From: Streptococcus halotolerans
GTDB lineage: Bacteria; Bacillota; Bacilli; Lactobacillales; Streptococcaceae
DNA: 64,000 bases
NCBI RefSeq assembly: GCF_001598035.1
Contig: NZ_CP014835.1
Coordinates: 1,649,001-1,713,000, forward strand
Direction: 5' to 3'
The position numbers were made by a program, and so were the translations under genes. Below the pieces are notes generated by a model. It was given only the letters and a program-made list of their open reading frames with translations. It was not told the origin of the DNA and did no database searches. Below are positions 1 through 8,641 of the stretch, in pieces; within the stretch, counting starts at the first letter, position 1; each line of letters starts with the position of its first letter.

Positions 1-2
1 CC

Positions 3-533
3 TGGGCATTTTTGATTGCCAAATTAAACGAAACTAGTGGTGACGAGTTTGATGACTACCGTACGCAAGCTCAAGAGATTGTGGACACCATAAATCAAGC
101 CCTAGAGGGCTTACCTGATGATTTAACGCTTGCAACGCATATTTGCCGAGGAAACTTTAAATCAACCTATCTCTACGAAGGTGGTTATGATGCCGTTGCT
201 AAATACTTAGGCCAACTCAATTACGATATCTTCTTTTTAGAATATGATGACAGTCGTTCAGGCGATTTCACACCACTTGTGGATATCTGGAATCATCGTG
301 ACCATGTGGAACTTATTTTGGGAGTTATCACGTCAAAAGATCCTACTTTGGAAGATGTGGATAAGATTATTGCGCGTTTTCAAGAAGCAGCTGTCTATGT
401 ACCATATCAAAATCTTGGTATTTCAACCCAATGTGGGTTTGCTTCAACTGAAGAAGGCAATGTTTTGACAGAAGAAGATCAATGGCAAAAACTTAAACTG
501 ATTAAGACTATCCGTGATAAGATATGGGAGTAA
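3..533 (+). CDS. MetE-like methyltransferase C-terminal part (YxjG/YxjH family), 5' truncated by window edge
   Basis: The reading frame is already open at base 3, so this is the last about 177 residues of a longer protein. It looks like the C-terminal barrel of cobalamin-independent methionine synthase relatives (YxjG/YxjH), which move a methyl group to a thiol acceptor, using zinc. Supporting motifs are HICRGNF, where the family has its His/Cys zinc ligands, and STQCGFAST near the end, which carries the second Cys ligand. A TTG codon at 12 could pass for a start but lies inside the conserved barrel, so I treat it as internal. A strong hairpin follows the stop. The substrate cannot be told from this fragment. 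Confidence 0.8.
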   Translation, partial: WAFLIAKLNETSGDEFDDYRTQAQEIVDTINQALEGLPDDLTLATHICRGNFKSTYLYEGGYDAVAKYLGQLNYDIFFLEYDDSRSGDFTPLVDIWNHRDHVELILGVITSKDPTLEDVDKIIARFQEAAVYVPYQNLGISTQCGFASTEEGNVLTEEDQWQKLKLIKTIRDKIWE

Positions 534-614
534 AATAGTCCAGCAGGCTATCTTAGTTTGCCAGTTTGATTCACAAAATGAAGCACGTTCATAGTCTAAT
601 AGGACGATATAAAG

Positions 615-647
615 AAAACACAAGAATCTGGTTATCCTTGTGTTTTT
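615..647. terminator. Bidirectional rho-independent terminator
   Basis: AAAACACAAG (615-624) pairs with CTTGTGTTTT (637-646), with a T run on either strand. It separates the convergent methyltransferase and kimA genes and can serve both. Confidence 0.85.
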
Positions 648-661
648 GAATGTGGTTTAAC

Positions 662-2512
662 TTAATCTTTTAAATGATAAGAATAAGATGAAATCACAAT
701 GCCTTCATTCCAGCGCAAGTAGTATTTGAGGCGTAGGCTCATTTGATTATGAAGAAGTTTTTGCCAAGATTTTTTGGGAACAAATTGTGGAATCAACACG
801 GTTAAGGTTTGATTATTTTCTTTGGCGTCTTGACTACGTTTACGTACATAATCAACTGTTGGTTTGATAATATCGCGATAATCAGAATCAATTGTCACCA
901 GTTCGGTGTTTGGGTATTTAGCATGAAACTCACAGATAATTTCAGTATCCTTATCTTGTGTTTCTTTGGTTGAAATATGTAGAGCTGTGACCTGCGTTCC
1001 GATAGCATTAGCATAGCTGATTGCTTGGGCAGTAGCTTGTGTCATATTTCCGAGAAGCACTAAAACCTGATTTCCAGTAAAGACAGCTGTTTCTTGATCT
1101 TCTTCTTGTAGATGCAATTGTTTGGCCACTTGTACATAGTGCTTATGGATGGCCATAAACATTAACATTAATAGGATGATAATAGGGAAAAATGGCCAGA
1201 TATCTCCCAGGCGAAAGGCTAGTAAAATGCTAATAATGCCATAACAAATAATTGCTCCGATAATGTTCGCAGCGGCTTTTTTCAGGTAACACTTGCTGGA
1301 TAGTTTTTTCCAATGGATGATCATTCCTGTTTGTGCAAGGGCAAAAGGAATAAATACACCGATAGTATATAGTGGGATTAGGGCTTCGGTAGATCCATTA
1401 AACAAGAAGAGCAAGAAAATGGCACCGACTGCAAGTGTGATAATTCCGTTGGAATAGCCCAAACGTGCCCCTTTTTCCAAGTACAAGTGTGGCATGTATT
1501 TGTTTTTTGCCATATTATAGGCTAGGACAGGAAAGGCTGAAAAGCCAGTATTGGCAGCAACAGCTAAAATCATGGCTGTTGAGAGTTGGAAAATATAGAA
1601 AAATGCTTGTCCTAGTGCACTATGGCCAAAGACAGCTTGTGCGATTTGTGCTAGGATTGTGACATCTTTTGATGGGATGATGCCTAACCAATAGTTGAGA
1701 AAGGTAATCCCAATGAACAAAACGCCCAAAATAAAGGACATGATGACCAGTGTTTCAACAGCGTTTTTGGTTTTAGGTTTCTTGAAGAATGGGACAGCAT
1801 TGGAAATGGCTTCAACTCCAGTTAAAGATGCTGATCCGCTGGTAAAGGCACGTAATATCAAGAAAAGACTAATGCCGCTGACTGGGCTACCAACTCTTGA
1901 AATTGCATGGTAGGCAAGGTTACCTGTTATGATATTAATAACACCAAAGACAAGAAGTAGAAGGATTGCCCCAATAAAAAGGTAGACAGGGATGAAAAGT
2001 GCTGTGGCGGACTCGCGAAGGCCACGCAGGTTCATGAGCATGAGGATGAGGACTAGGGTTATGGAAAGTTCGAGATTGATATTCTTGAGGTCCGGAAAGG
2101 CTGAGGTGATAGCATCGGCGCCTGAGGATACGGATACTGCTACGGTTAGCATGTAATCGATAAGGAGGCTTCCGCCGGCTAGGAGGCCTAGTTTTGGTGA
2201 GAGATTTTCGGTGGAAACCATATAGGCACCACCACCGTTAGGGTAGGTATGGATAACCTGACTGTAGGAAATGGTCAGACTGATTAGAAGGATGAGAACG
2301 CAGATTCCGATAGGAAGGGACCACCAAATAGCACTAGCTGAGAGAGCGGTCAGGACTAAGATAACCTGTTCGGGACCGTATGCAATGGATGACAAGGCAT
2401 CACTGGACAACATGGCGAGGGCTTGTGATTTGCTAAGTAAATGGTTGTCACCAGTACCATCGTCGGATCTTAAGGGTTTTCCTAATAGGACGTTTTTGAA
2501 TGATTCTAACAC
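662..2512 (-). CDS. kimA: KimA-type potassium importer (APC/KUP-like permease)
   Basis: A 616-residue membrane protein matching the B. subtilis KimA (YdaO) architecture in length. It has a conserved start (LSSDALSSIAYGPEQ), about twelve hydrophobic segments to residue about 455, and a cytoplasmic C-terminal domain resembling a universal-stress fold. Family members import potassium with protons and are inhibited by cyclic di-AMP in several Firmicutes; that control is family knowledge and is not visible here. The start is GTG at 2512, preceded by AGGAGG at 2521-2526 with 8 bases between. The gene stands alone, divergent from hisS and convergent with the methyltransferase. I see no ydaO-type riboswitch upstream. 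A general amino-acid permease is the less likely alternative. Confidence 0.8.
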   Translation of the reverse strand: MLESFKNVLLGKPLRSDDGTGDNHLLSKSQALAMLSSDALSSIAYGPEQVILVLTALSASAIWWSLPIGICVLILLISLTISYSQVIHTYPNGGGAYMVSTENLSPKLGLLAGGSLLIDYMLTVAVSVSSGADAITSAFPDLKNINLELSITLVLILMLMNLRGLRESATALFIPVYLFIGAILLLLVFGVINIITGNLAYHAISRVGSPVSGISLFLILRAFTSGSASLTGVEAISNAVPFFKKPKTKNAVETLVIMSFILGVLFIGITFLNYWLGIIPSKDVTILAQIAQAVFGHSALGQAFFYIFQLSTAMILAVAANTGFSAFPVLAYNMAKNKYMPHLYLEKGARLGYSNGIITLAVGAIFLLFLFNGSTEALIPLYTIGVFIPFALAQTGMIIHWKKLSSKCYLKKAAANIIGAIICYGIISILLAFRLGDIWPFFPIIILLMLMFMAIHKHYVQVAKQLHLQEEDQETAVFTGNQVLVLLGNMTQATAQAISYANAIGTQVTALHISTKETQDKDTEIICEFHAKYPNTELVTIDSDYRDIIKPTVDYVRKRSQDAKENNQTLTVLIPQFVPKKSWQKLLHNQMSLRLKYYLRWNEGIVISSYSYHLKD

Positions 2513-2859
2513 CCTAGTTTCCTCCTGGAAAGTTATTGATAAGGCATTATAGTCTTATTTATTCTGAAAAGCAATAGATTTTTCAAAAAAATTAGACTAA
2601 CTCTAAGTTGGGGTGGACAGGTGGTTTATGAGTTTATAGTAGTCATCGGATATCAGGACATTAAAAAAATGGTTATCGTAAATTTTAGGATTTCATGGTA
2701 AAATAAGGCTATTAAGTCTAGAGAAAGGGGAGGTCTGGGGCCTGTGCTTGTGAATGGAGCATGGTCCGAATCTTTGGTAGTCAATTCGATCACTAAAATC
2801 TGTTACGGATCATGATTGTCTATTGACTTTGAATGATATGACCTCTGTATTTGATGAGA
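2513..2859. promoter_or_regulatory. kimA/hisS divergent intergenic region with hisS promoter candidate
   Basis: 347 bases without a gene. The kimA ribosome site is at 2521-2526. For hisS an extended -10, TGgTAAAAT, has its hexamer at 2699-2704; no good -35 is present at normal spacing. Transcription from there gives a leader of about 150 bases. I looked for the T-box core (GGGTGGNACCGCG) expected for some synthetase leaders and did not find it. Confidence 0.45.
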
Positions 2860-4140
2860 ATGAAACTGCAAAAACCTAAAGGAACCCAGGATATTCTTCC
2901 TGCAGATAGTGCCAAATGGCAATATGTCGAAAACTTTGCGCGTGAGACTTTTAAAAAATATAATTATGGTGAGATTCGAACACCAATGTTTGAACATTAC
3001 GAAGTGATTTCGCGTTCGGTGGGTGATACGACTGACATTGTCACCAAAGAGATGTACGACTTCCACGATAAGGGTGATCGTCACATTACCCTCAGACCTG
3101 AAGGAACAGCCCCTGTTGTGCGTTCTTATGTGGAAAACAAACTCTTTGCACCAGAAATACAGAAGCCTGTTAAAATGTACTATATCGGCTCTATGTTCCG
3201 TTATGAGCGTCCTCAAGCCGGTCGTCTACGTGAATTCCACCAAATCGGTGTTGAGGCTTTTGGTTCAAGCAATCCTGCTACAGATGTTGAGACGATTGCC
3301 ATGGCTTACCAACTCTTTACAGAACTCGGAATCAAAGATATCGTCCTTCACCTTAACAGTCTTGGAAATACCTCTAGTCGTCAAGCTTACCGCCAAGCCT
3401 TGATTGACTACTTGACACCAATGCGTGATCGTCTTTCTAAAGACAGTCAACGCCGTCTGGAGGAAAACCCTCTTCGTGTTCTTGATTCTAAAGAAAAAGA
3501 AGATAAGCTTGCCGTTGAAAATGCGCCATCTATCTTGGATTTCTTAGATGAGGAGAGCCAAAGGCATTTTGATGAAGTGCGCGCCATGCTTGAAGACCTT
3601 AATATCCCTTACGTGATTGACACCAACATGGTTCGTGGGCTAGATTACTACAATCACACTATTTTTGAATTTATCACAACCGTTGAAAAATCAGAATTGA
3701 CCATTTGTGCAGGTGGGCGCTACGATGGCTTGGTTGAGTATTTTGGTGGGCCTGAGACGCCTGGCTTTGGTTTTGGTCTTGGATTGGAACGCTTGTTAAT
3801 GATTATTGACAAACAAGGCATTGAGCTTCCAATTGAATCTGATATGGATCTTTATATTGCTGTTTTAGGGGCTGAAGCAAATAGCAAAGCATTAGAGCTT
3901 GTTCAAGCTATTCGCACTCAGGGCTTTACAGCAGAACGCGATGTTCTGGGCCGTAAAATCAAGGCCCAATTCAAATCAGCGGATGCCTTTAAGGCCAAAA
4001 CAATTATGACTTTAGGCGGCAGTGAAGTTGAGGCAGGACAAGTAACTGTTAAAAATAACATTACCCGTCAAGAGGTGACGGTAACTTTTGAAGAGATTAG
4101 CGAAGATTTTGCAAGCATTCTCCAGAGGTTAGAAGCATAG
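2860..4140 (+). CDS. hisS: Histidyl-tRNA synthetase
   Basis: Class II aminoacyl-tRNA synthetase that charges tRNA-His, 426 residues from the chosen ATG. It begins [13 protein letters not shown], the usual streptococcal N-terminus. Motif 2 is seen in the segment with [18 protein letters not shown], the histidine-binding signatures are [11 protein letters not shown] and GGRYDGL, and motif 3 is in [10 protein letters not shown]. The C-terminal anticodon-binding domain follows from about residue 325. Earlier in-frame TTG and ATG codons (2851, 2854) exist, but 2860 matches the family N-terminus; no start has a strong ribosome site. In S. pyogenes hisS is next to aspS; here about 5 kb of other genes separate them. 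Confidence 0.95.
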   Translation: MKLQKPKGTQDILPADSAKWQYVENFARETFKKYNYGEIRTPMFEHYEVISRSVGDTTDIVTKEMYDFHDKGDRHITLRPEGTAPVVRSYVENKLFAPEIQKPVKMYYIGSMFRYERPQAGRLREFHQIGVEAFGSSNPATDVETIAMAYQLFTELGIKDIVLHLNSLGNTSSRQAYRQALIDYLTPMRDRLSKDSQRRLEENPLRVLDSKEKEDKLAVENAPSILDFLDEESQRHFDEVRAMLEDLNIPYVIDTNMVRGLDYYNHTIFEFITTVEKSELTICAGGRYDGLVEYFGGPETPGFGFGLGLERLLMIIDKQGIELPIESDMDLYIAVLGAEANSKALELVQAIRTQGFTAERDVLGRKIKAQFKSADAFKAKTIMTLGGSEVEAGQVTVKNNITRQEVTVTFEEISEDFASILQRLEA

Positions 4141-4234
4141 GATAAGATTATTTAGATATCAAAATCGCTAATAATTTGTTCTTAAGTGATTTTGGTTTAG
4201 TCTTGGTTTGTAAGAGGTTATTAAAAATAACTAT

Positions 4235-4291
4235 AAAAAGCGATTCGAGTAAGATTCCAGAAGTTTGAAATCTTGCTCGAATCGCTTTTTT
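4235..4291. terminator. Long bidirectional terminator hairpin
   Basis: A stem of about 20 bp with few mismatches: AAAAGCGATTCGAG on the left pairs with CTCGAATCGCTTTT on the right, with AAGATT/AATCTT continuing the stem inward. T runs occur on both strands. It ends hisS and also the leftward regulator/kinase transcript. Confidence 0.9.
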
Positions 4292-4328
4292 ACATGTAGT
4301 TTTTGTTTCAAGTTGAGATGCTACTAGC

Positions 4329-5622
4329 TTATTTATTTGTAATACTATCAACGTGAGGAAATAAAATGGTGATTTTGTAGATGTTCTCATTGATTTCTTG
4401 CTTATAGAGTCCATGATAACGGTTAACGATGTCTTTGATATTTCGAAGACCCAATCCATCATAAAGTCGTTGTTTTCGAGAATGTGCTTCTTGAGGATCG
4501 AAGCCATTTTCTATGGCGATATATAGTTTCTCATTGTAAAGATTGATGATAAGATTGATTTTTTTCTCAGTCGTTCTTTTGTTTCGGATGACTGCTGAAA
4601 TGCTATTATCCAAAAGGTTTCCAACGATGATAGCTATTATATCTGTTTTTAGACGTGTAGAGGAGGGGATGAGACAACTGATGGATAAGCAGATATTATT
4701 TTCTTTGGCAGTTTGCGATTTTTGGTTTAGCAAGTGATTTAATATCAGTTCATTGGTAAAAAAGGTATCGTTAGTCTCGGTAAGTTGTGCTAGATTATTG
4801 TTGATGAGTTGCTCAGCCTCATCAAATTTTTCTTGCTTTAAGAGACCTATTAGAACGATATGATGGTTGTGTAGGTCGTGTTTTAATGCTCGGACTTTCA
4901 GGTGAGAATCCTTGAGATTTTGCATATTGTGGAGTTGCGCTTGAAATCTGATATTATCAAGTTTGGTATTGTAATGATTAGTATTTTGAATCATCATGTA
5001 ACGATAGGTGTACAGAGAGATAATCGTTATTGCCATAAAACCAAAGGAGTAGATAAGGGTTGAGGCATCCAATTCGTAATGAGTTGAGCTATCAAATAAT
5101 TGAAAAAAGAGTAGAGCACAGGTGATGGCAGGAATTAGCGATAAGCAGATAATCCAAGCCCCTTGTTTATGGTGGTTATCAGTATAACTGAGTTCAAACA
5201 AGAAAAAATGTTTTAAATAAAAACTCATGATGATGCTTAAAATAGCTAATAAGTTAATATAAATAAAGGTAAATGTCACCGAATTTATCAAGGCATCCCC
5301 AAAGAACAGGGTTAGGTTAAAGCCTAGAATGGCTTCGAATAGAAGACCAATAGTTTGCAGAAGAATTGCCCAGAAAAGCCCTTGTTTTCTGCCATAATCA
5401 TAAATAGAAGCGATATAGAAAGAAGTGAGAAAAGAGCAGATCACAGTGATAAGGGAAGCTAAGTTAGTCCTTAAGTAGAACCTCAATGATTACAAGCACT
5501 CCAAGTGTGAGGATAGAGATGAGCTGGTTGATTTTTTGGGATGTCGCTCTTGAGAAAAAATAGTTGATAACTAATATGTTGATGATAGCTGTATAGAGAT
5601 GAAATAAGCCTTTAATAACCAT
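4329..5622 (-). pseudogene. GHKL peptide-sensor histidine kinase (ComD/BlpH/AgrC-like), frameshifted
   Basis: Two overlapping frames make one kinase. Frame A starts at ATG 5622, inside the regulator's last codons (the genes overlap by 11 bases), and gives 52 residues with two hydrophobic stretches (IINILVINYFF; ISILTLGVLVII) before TAA at 5464-5466. Frame B opens at 5486, one base out of register, and holds the remaining 385 residues: further membrane segments to about residue 165, the phospho-acceptor box RALKHDLHNHH, an N-box (VGNLLDNSISAV) and a G-box (DGLGLRNIKDIV). Joined, the protein would be about 427 residues, the normal size for this family. One surplus base near 5465-5486 explains the break. 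Such kinases sense exported peptides. A weak TTG start at 5486 could give a shortened product. Confidence 0.8.
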
Positions 5623-6325
5623 TACTGTCTTTCAATTTCATTAGAATAGTATCTTGTAAGTGTCGTTTAAATTTTCGACTAACGGGCAGGTTGATAAATT
5701 GTGACTCTCGAAGAAGTGTAATCATTTGTTTTTCAAATTTATAGAAATAGTTGACATTAAAGATATAGGAGTTATGAATTTGAATAAATTGTTGGGAAAC
5801 TTGAGCAAGAACCTCCTTGGTTGATAAGAGAGCAGTGTAGGTTTCATACCTTGTATGGATATAAACCTTTCTACCGTCCTTTTCGAAAAAAATAATGTCT
5901 TTAAGAGGTAATTTATAGTAGGCATGATTGTAGGAAAAAGTAAAATAGTGATTGGTATTTTCCAAAATTTTCAAGCTACGGTTCAGACACTGATAAAATC
6001 TTTCTCTATCAAGAGGTTTAAGTAGATAATCGAAGGTCTGTACGTGAAAAATCTGTTCCATGTAGTCACGATGATTTGTTAAAAAAATGATTATGGCATC
6101 AGCATGTTTACTTCTAATGTATTCTGCCAGTTCGATACCAGAGCTATCTCCCATTTCAATATCTAAAATAAACAATTGATAATCTGTTAGTATTTTTTCA
6201 TACAATTTACGAGGATGTTCATAGACGTCTAATGAAAAATAAGAATTATTTGAGAATTTATCAAGGGCATCTTCAACCATTGAACCAACTCCCTTGTCAT
6301 CATCACATAAAGCGATACGAATCAT
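5612..6325 (-). CDS. LytTR-family response regulator (AgrA/ComE/BlpR-like)
   Basis: 237 residues. The N-terminal receiver domain starts IRIALCDDD, has the phosphorylated Asp in LFILDIEMGDSSG and the conserved Lys in DYLLKPLD. The C-terminal LytTR DNA-binding domain runs from about residue 135, with the family pattern IIFFEKDGRKVYIHT and a late HNSYIFNVNYF. Such regulators bind paired direct repeats at the promoters of peptide, transporter and bacteriocin genes. The start is ATG 6325 with AGGAGGAG upstream at 6332-6340; a TTG one codon earlier is less likely. It is cotranscribed with the downstream kinase and divergent from the short peptide gene at 6465, its most likely target. Confidence 0.9.
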   Translation of the reverse strand: MIRIALCDDDKGVGSMVEDALDKFSNNSYFSLDVYEHPRKLYEKILTDYQLFILDIEMGDSSGIELAEYIRSKHADAIIIFLTNHRDYMEQIFHVQTFDYLLKPLDRERFYQCLNRSLKILENTNHYFTFSYNHAYYKLPLKDIIFFEKDGRKVYIHTRYETYTALLSTKEVLAQVSQQFIQIHNSYIFNVNYFYKFEKQMITLLRESQFINLPVSRKFKRHLQDTILMKLKDSNGY

Positions 6326-6366
6326 CAAAAATCTCCTCCTGTTTGAAAAAAATTTATACTATTGTA

Positions 6367-6433
6367 CCAAATTTTACTTAAAAACGGCTATTTTTGACAG
6401 AATTTTCTATCGATTGGGAAGACTTGTTAAAAT
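6367..6433 (+). promoter_or_regulatory. Candidate LytTR-controlled promoter for the peptide gene
   Basis: An extended -10, TGtTAAAAT, has its hexamer at 6428-6433. Upstream lie two related 12-base words, CCAAATTTTACT (6367-6378) and CAGAATTTTCTA (6398-6409), 31 bases apart on the same strand, and a TTGACA (6394-6399) that is too far from the -10 to be its -35. Direct repeats in place of a -35 fit an activator-dependent promoter. The spacing differs from the usual 21-22 bases of ComE/BlpR sites, so the operator call is tentative. Confidence 0.35.
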
Positions 6434-6464
6434 AGAGCTATCAATTGAGGAGGAGGTAGTTATT

Positions 6465-6527
6465 ATGCGGGAAGTGACCGTTCGTAAACCGATGGAAACA
6501 GCTGAAGTTTCATGGGTGATTGTTTAA
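6465..6527 (+). CDS. 20-residue peptide, candidate precursor or pheromone
   Basis: A short frame with an excellent ribosome site (GAGGAGG at 6448-6454, about 10 bases before ATG 6465) reads MREVTVRKPMETAEVSWVIV and stops at TAA 6525-6527. There is no signal peptide and no Gly-Gly processing site. It is divergent from a LytTR regulator/peptide-sensor kinase pair, is followed by an attenuator-like hairpin, and then by an E1-like enzyme gene and an ABC transporter. This is the arrangement of a short precursor ahead of its modification and export genes. An N-terminal leader contacting the enzyme and a short C-terminal core is my inference. It lacks the C-terminal Asn of microcin C-type peptides. 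I cannot name the family. Confidence 0.6.
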   Translation: MREVTVRKPMETAEVSWVIV

Positions 6528-6533
6528 ATTTAT

Positions 6534-6567
6534 AAAGTAGATTGCGCAATCAGCCTACTTTTTATCT
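6534..6567 (+). terminator. Attenuator-like hairpin between peptide gene and enzyme gene
   Basis: AAAGTAG (6534-6540) pairs with CTACTTT (6555-6561), followed by a T-rich tail. The loop contains ATTGCGCAAT, itself a perfect palindrome. Placed 7 bases after the peptide stop and 24 before the next gene, it would give more peptide transcript than enzyme transcript, as is common in precursor-peptide operons. Confidence 0.55.
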
Positions 6568-6584
6568 TAATGAGGAGAGGTTTG

Positions 6585-7710
6585 ATGCTGGGATATAGTA
6601 GGCCACGGATAAAAATATTTACCCAGTATATAAATTAGATAAGAATAGATTTAGAATCGGTGCTCAAATGAATATTACAAGAGAATTTGAAGATCCGACA
6701 GGACAATTATGGGATTTTGTAAAAAGATTAGATGGAAGAGAATTACCTTTAATTGAGGCTGATTTGCAGGCAATCTACCCTGAGGTGACACATGATGATA
6801 TTGTATTCGCTTTGGAATTATTAGACAAATAAGGTTTTATAGAAGAGTATCAGGATGTTAACCTTGTGGAAGAACGGTATATGTCGAATGTTAATTATTT
6901 TAGACGCTATCTTGGTAGCTATGATGAAAGTTTAACTGTACAAAGAAAACTAAATGAAAGTTCAATTTTATTGTTGGGTCTGGGGGGGAGGAGGCTCTAA
7001 TATTTTAAGTTTACTAGCTGGCATAGGTCCTAAAAAATTAACAATTGTAGATTATGATAAAGTTGAAAGTTCAAATTTAGGAAGGCAATTGCTGTATAAA
7101 GAAGATGATATAGGGAAATTGAAGACAGAAACGGCTTAAAGAGAGTTTCAGAAGATGAATTCATCTGTTAGCATAAATGCCATTACTAAAAAATTACTTC
7201 TGTGTCTGATGTAGTAGAATTACTTGATGGCATTGATCTGGTTATTTGTGCAATAGACGAACCGCCTTTTGTAGCACAAAGAATAGTTAATAAAGCCATT
7301 GTTAAAGTAGGAGTATCTTGTGTCTTTGGAGGGTCGCAAGTAAGTAGGGGTCGAGTTTATAGTGTTATTCCAAAAAAACAGGATGCTTTGACTGTCTAAA
7401 TATCCATTATACAAAGACGTCTCCTAACTTTATAGATCAATTTATTGGCTTTCAGAAAATTAAATTTGATCCTCCCACAATAGCTTATGCACCTGCAATT
7501 CTTCAGTTATGTAGTGCTATAGTTGATGAATCAGTAAGACTTTTAACAAAATATACTGAACCAATGAGTTTAAGTACACAATTTGAGATTAATTATGAAA
7601 CAGGTGCTTCGTTCTGTCATAAACCATGGCCTAGATATGAAGATGAGTGCCCAACTTGTGGAAAAGGAACTGTTTCTGAGTGGGAAATTTTTAATCATTA
7701 TAATTCATGA
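6585..7710 (+). pseudogene. ThiF/MccB-like E1 adenylating enzyme with PqqD-like N-terminus, multiply broken
   Basis: Conceptual joining of frames gives about 375 residues. The start is ATG 6585 behind AGGAGAGG. The N-terminal about 90 residues (RFRIGAQ, EFEDPTGQLWDFV, LDGRELPL, then GFIEEYQ) resemble the peptide-binding winged-helix domain seen at the front of peptide-modifying enzymes. The E1 domain shows LLLGLGGGGSNI (nucleotide loop), TIVDYDKVESSNLGRQ, and paired zinc Cys motifs CFDC and CPTC. Lesions: frameshift near 6612-6620 (A run), TAA at 6830-6832, frameshift in the G run 6982-6988, TAA at 7137-7139, frameshift in the A run 7189-7195, frameshift in the A run 7374-7379. Live relatives activate a peptide or protein C-terminus as an adenylate. 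It cannot make an active enzyme as it stands. Confidence 0.8.
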
Positions 7711-7729
7711 TGGTAAGAAGGAATAGAAT

Positions 7730-8641
7730 ATGAAGAATTGTTTAGCAGTGACGAATATCTCTAAAAAATACGCTAAGGGGAAACAGTTTGCAAACAAAGA
7801 GTTGAATTGTGAATTCAACGAAGGAGAAATCACAGCTTTAATAGGGCATAATGGTGCAGGAAAAACCACCTTGTTGAATCAAATCATCGGTGTAACAGAT
7901 TCAGATAAGGGCGACATCTCCTATTTACAAGAGTCGTTTACGAAATCTCCCAAGCTAGCTAGATATTACACTTCAATGATGCCGCAAATGCATGCCCCTT
8001 TGAAAGGAGTAAGTGTGAGGCAAGCCATAAGCTCGATTGGAGCCATCCGAGGGATAGATCCAGCTGCTTTAAAAGATGAAGTTGATGATATTTTAGAGGC
8101 ATTAGACATCACAAAATGGGAGAATCAAAAAGGAGAAAAGCTATCAGGTGGACTTAAACGCCTAACTTCATTTGCCATGGCGATTGTTGGTGCTCCTAAA
8201 ATCATTTTGCTGGATGAACCGACAAATGATGTGGATCCGATGAGAAGGACTCGCCTATGGTTATATCTTAGAAAATTGGCTTCAAGAGGGCATATTCTTA
8301 TCATTGTGACACATAATATTTTAGAAGTAGAAAAATACGCTGATAAGTATTATATGTTAGAGCAAGGAGAAGTAAAGGCAAGTGGAAACGTCAAATCGCT
8401 TGAGAACATGGCTGGTCACTTAGTTCGTTTCACGGTATACTCTCAAAAAATAATGGAGAGTTTTCCCTTAGACTGTACTATCAGTGATAGTTTGGAGGTT
8501 TCAGCAAGGATTGAAACACCCGATTTACCCGTATTATTGGCTTGGTTGCAGGATGCTATCATAGCTAAGACGATCAGTAACTACCACCTATCTACACTAG
8601 GCTTAAATGATTATTATGAGGTCCTATCCAATGAAAAGTAA
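7730..8641 (+). CDS. ABC transporter ATP-binding protein of the peptide locus
   Basis: 303 residues, intact. It carries Walker A GHNGAGKTT, signature LSGGLKR, Walker B IILLDEPTNDVDP and the switch His in VTHN, in the order of ABC-2 partner ATPases (CcmA/EcsA-like). About 70 residues beyond the core form a C-terminal tail typical of drug or peptide exporters and immunity pumps. It begins 19 bases after the broken E1-like gene and overlaps its permease gene by 11 bases. In this context it probably exported the modified peptide or protected the cell from it. It remains intact although the enzyme gene is ruined, which suggests selection for immunity or very recent decay. Confidence 0.88.
   Translation: MKNCLAVTNISKKYAKGKQFANKELNCEFNEGEITALIGHNGAGKTTLLNQIIGVTDSDKGDISYLQESFTKSPKLARYYTSMMPQMHAPLKGVSVRQAISSIGAIRGIDPAALKDEVDDILEALDITKWENQKGEKLSGGLKRLTSFAMAIVGAPKIILLDEPTNDVDPMRRTRLWLYLRKLASRGHILIIVTHNILEVEKYADKYYMLEQGEVKASGNVKSLENMAGHLVRFTVYSQKIMESFPLDCTISDSLEVSARIETPDLPVLLAWLQDAIIAKTISNYHLSTLGLNDYYEVLSNEK

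Noticed and set aside
2690..2859. T-box or riboswitch in the hisS leader
   Set aside because: No T-box core sequence, specifier-loop features or terminator/antiterminator pair could be found.
2803..3216. 137-residue frame on the minus strand inside hisS
   Set aside because: Antisense shadow of a highly conserved synthetase gene with no ribosome site.
6465..6527. Calling the 20-residue peptide a microcin C-type MccA
   Set aside because: MccA-type peptides end in Asn, which the E1 enzyme adenylates; this one ends in Val.
7202..7399. Separate small gene inside the E1-like region
   Set aside because: It is one frame-shifted piece of the broken E1-like enzyme and continues the conserved domain on both sides.
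8607..8630. Upstream start for the ABC-2 permease of the peptide locus
   Set aside because: The ATG at 8631 has a spaced GAGG and overlaps the ATPase stop in the usual coupled way; the earlier start lies deeper in the ATPase gene without a ribosome site.
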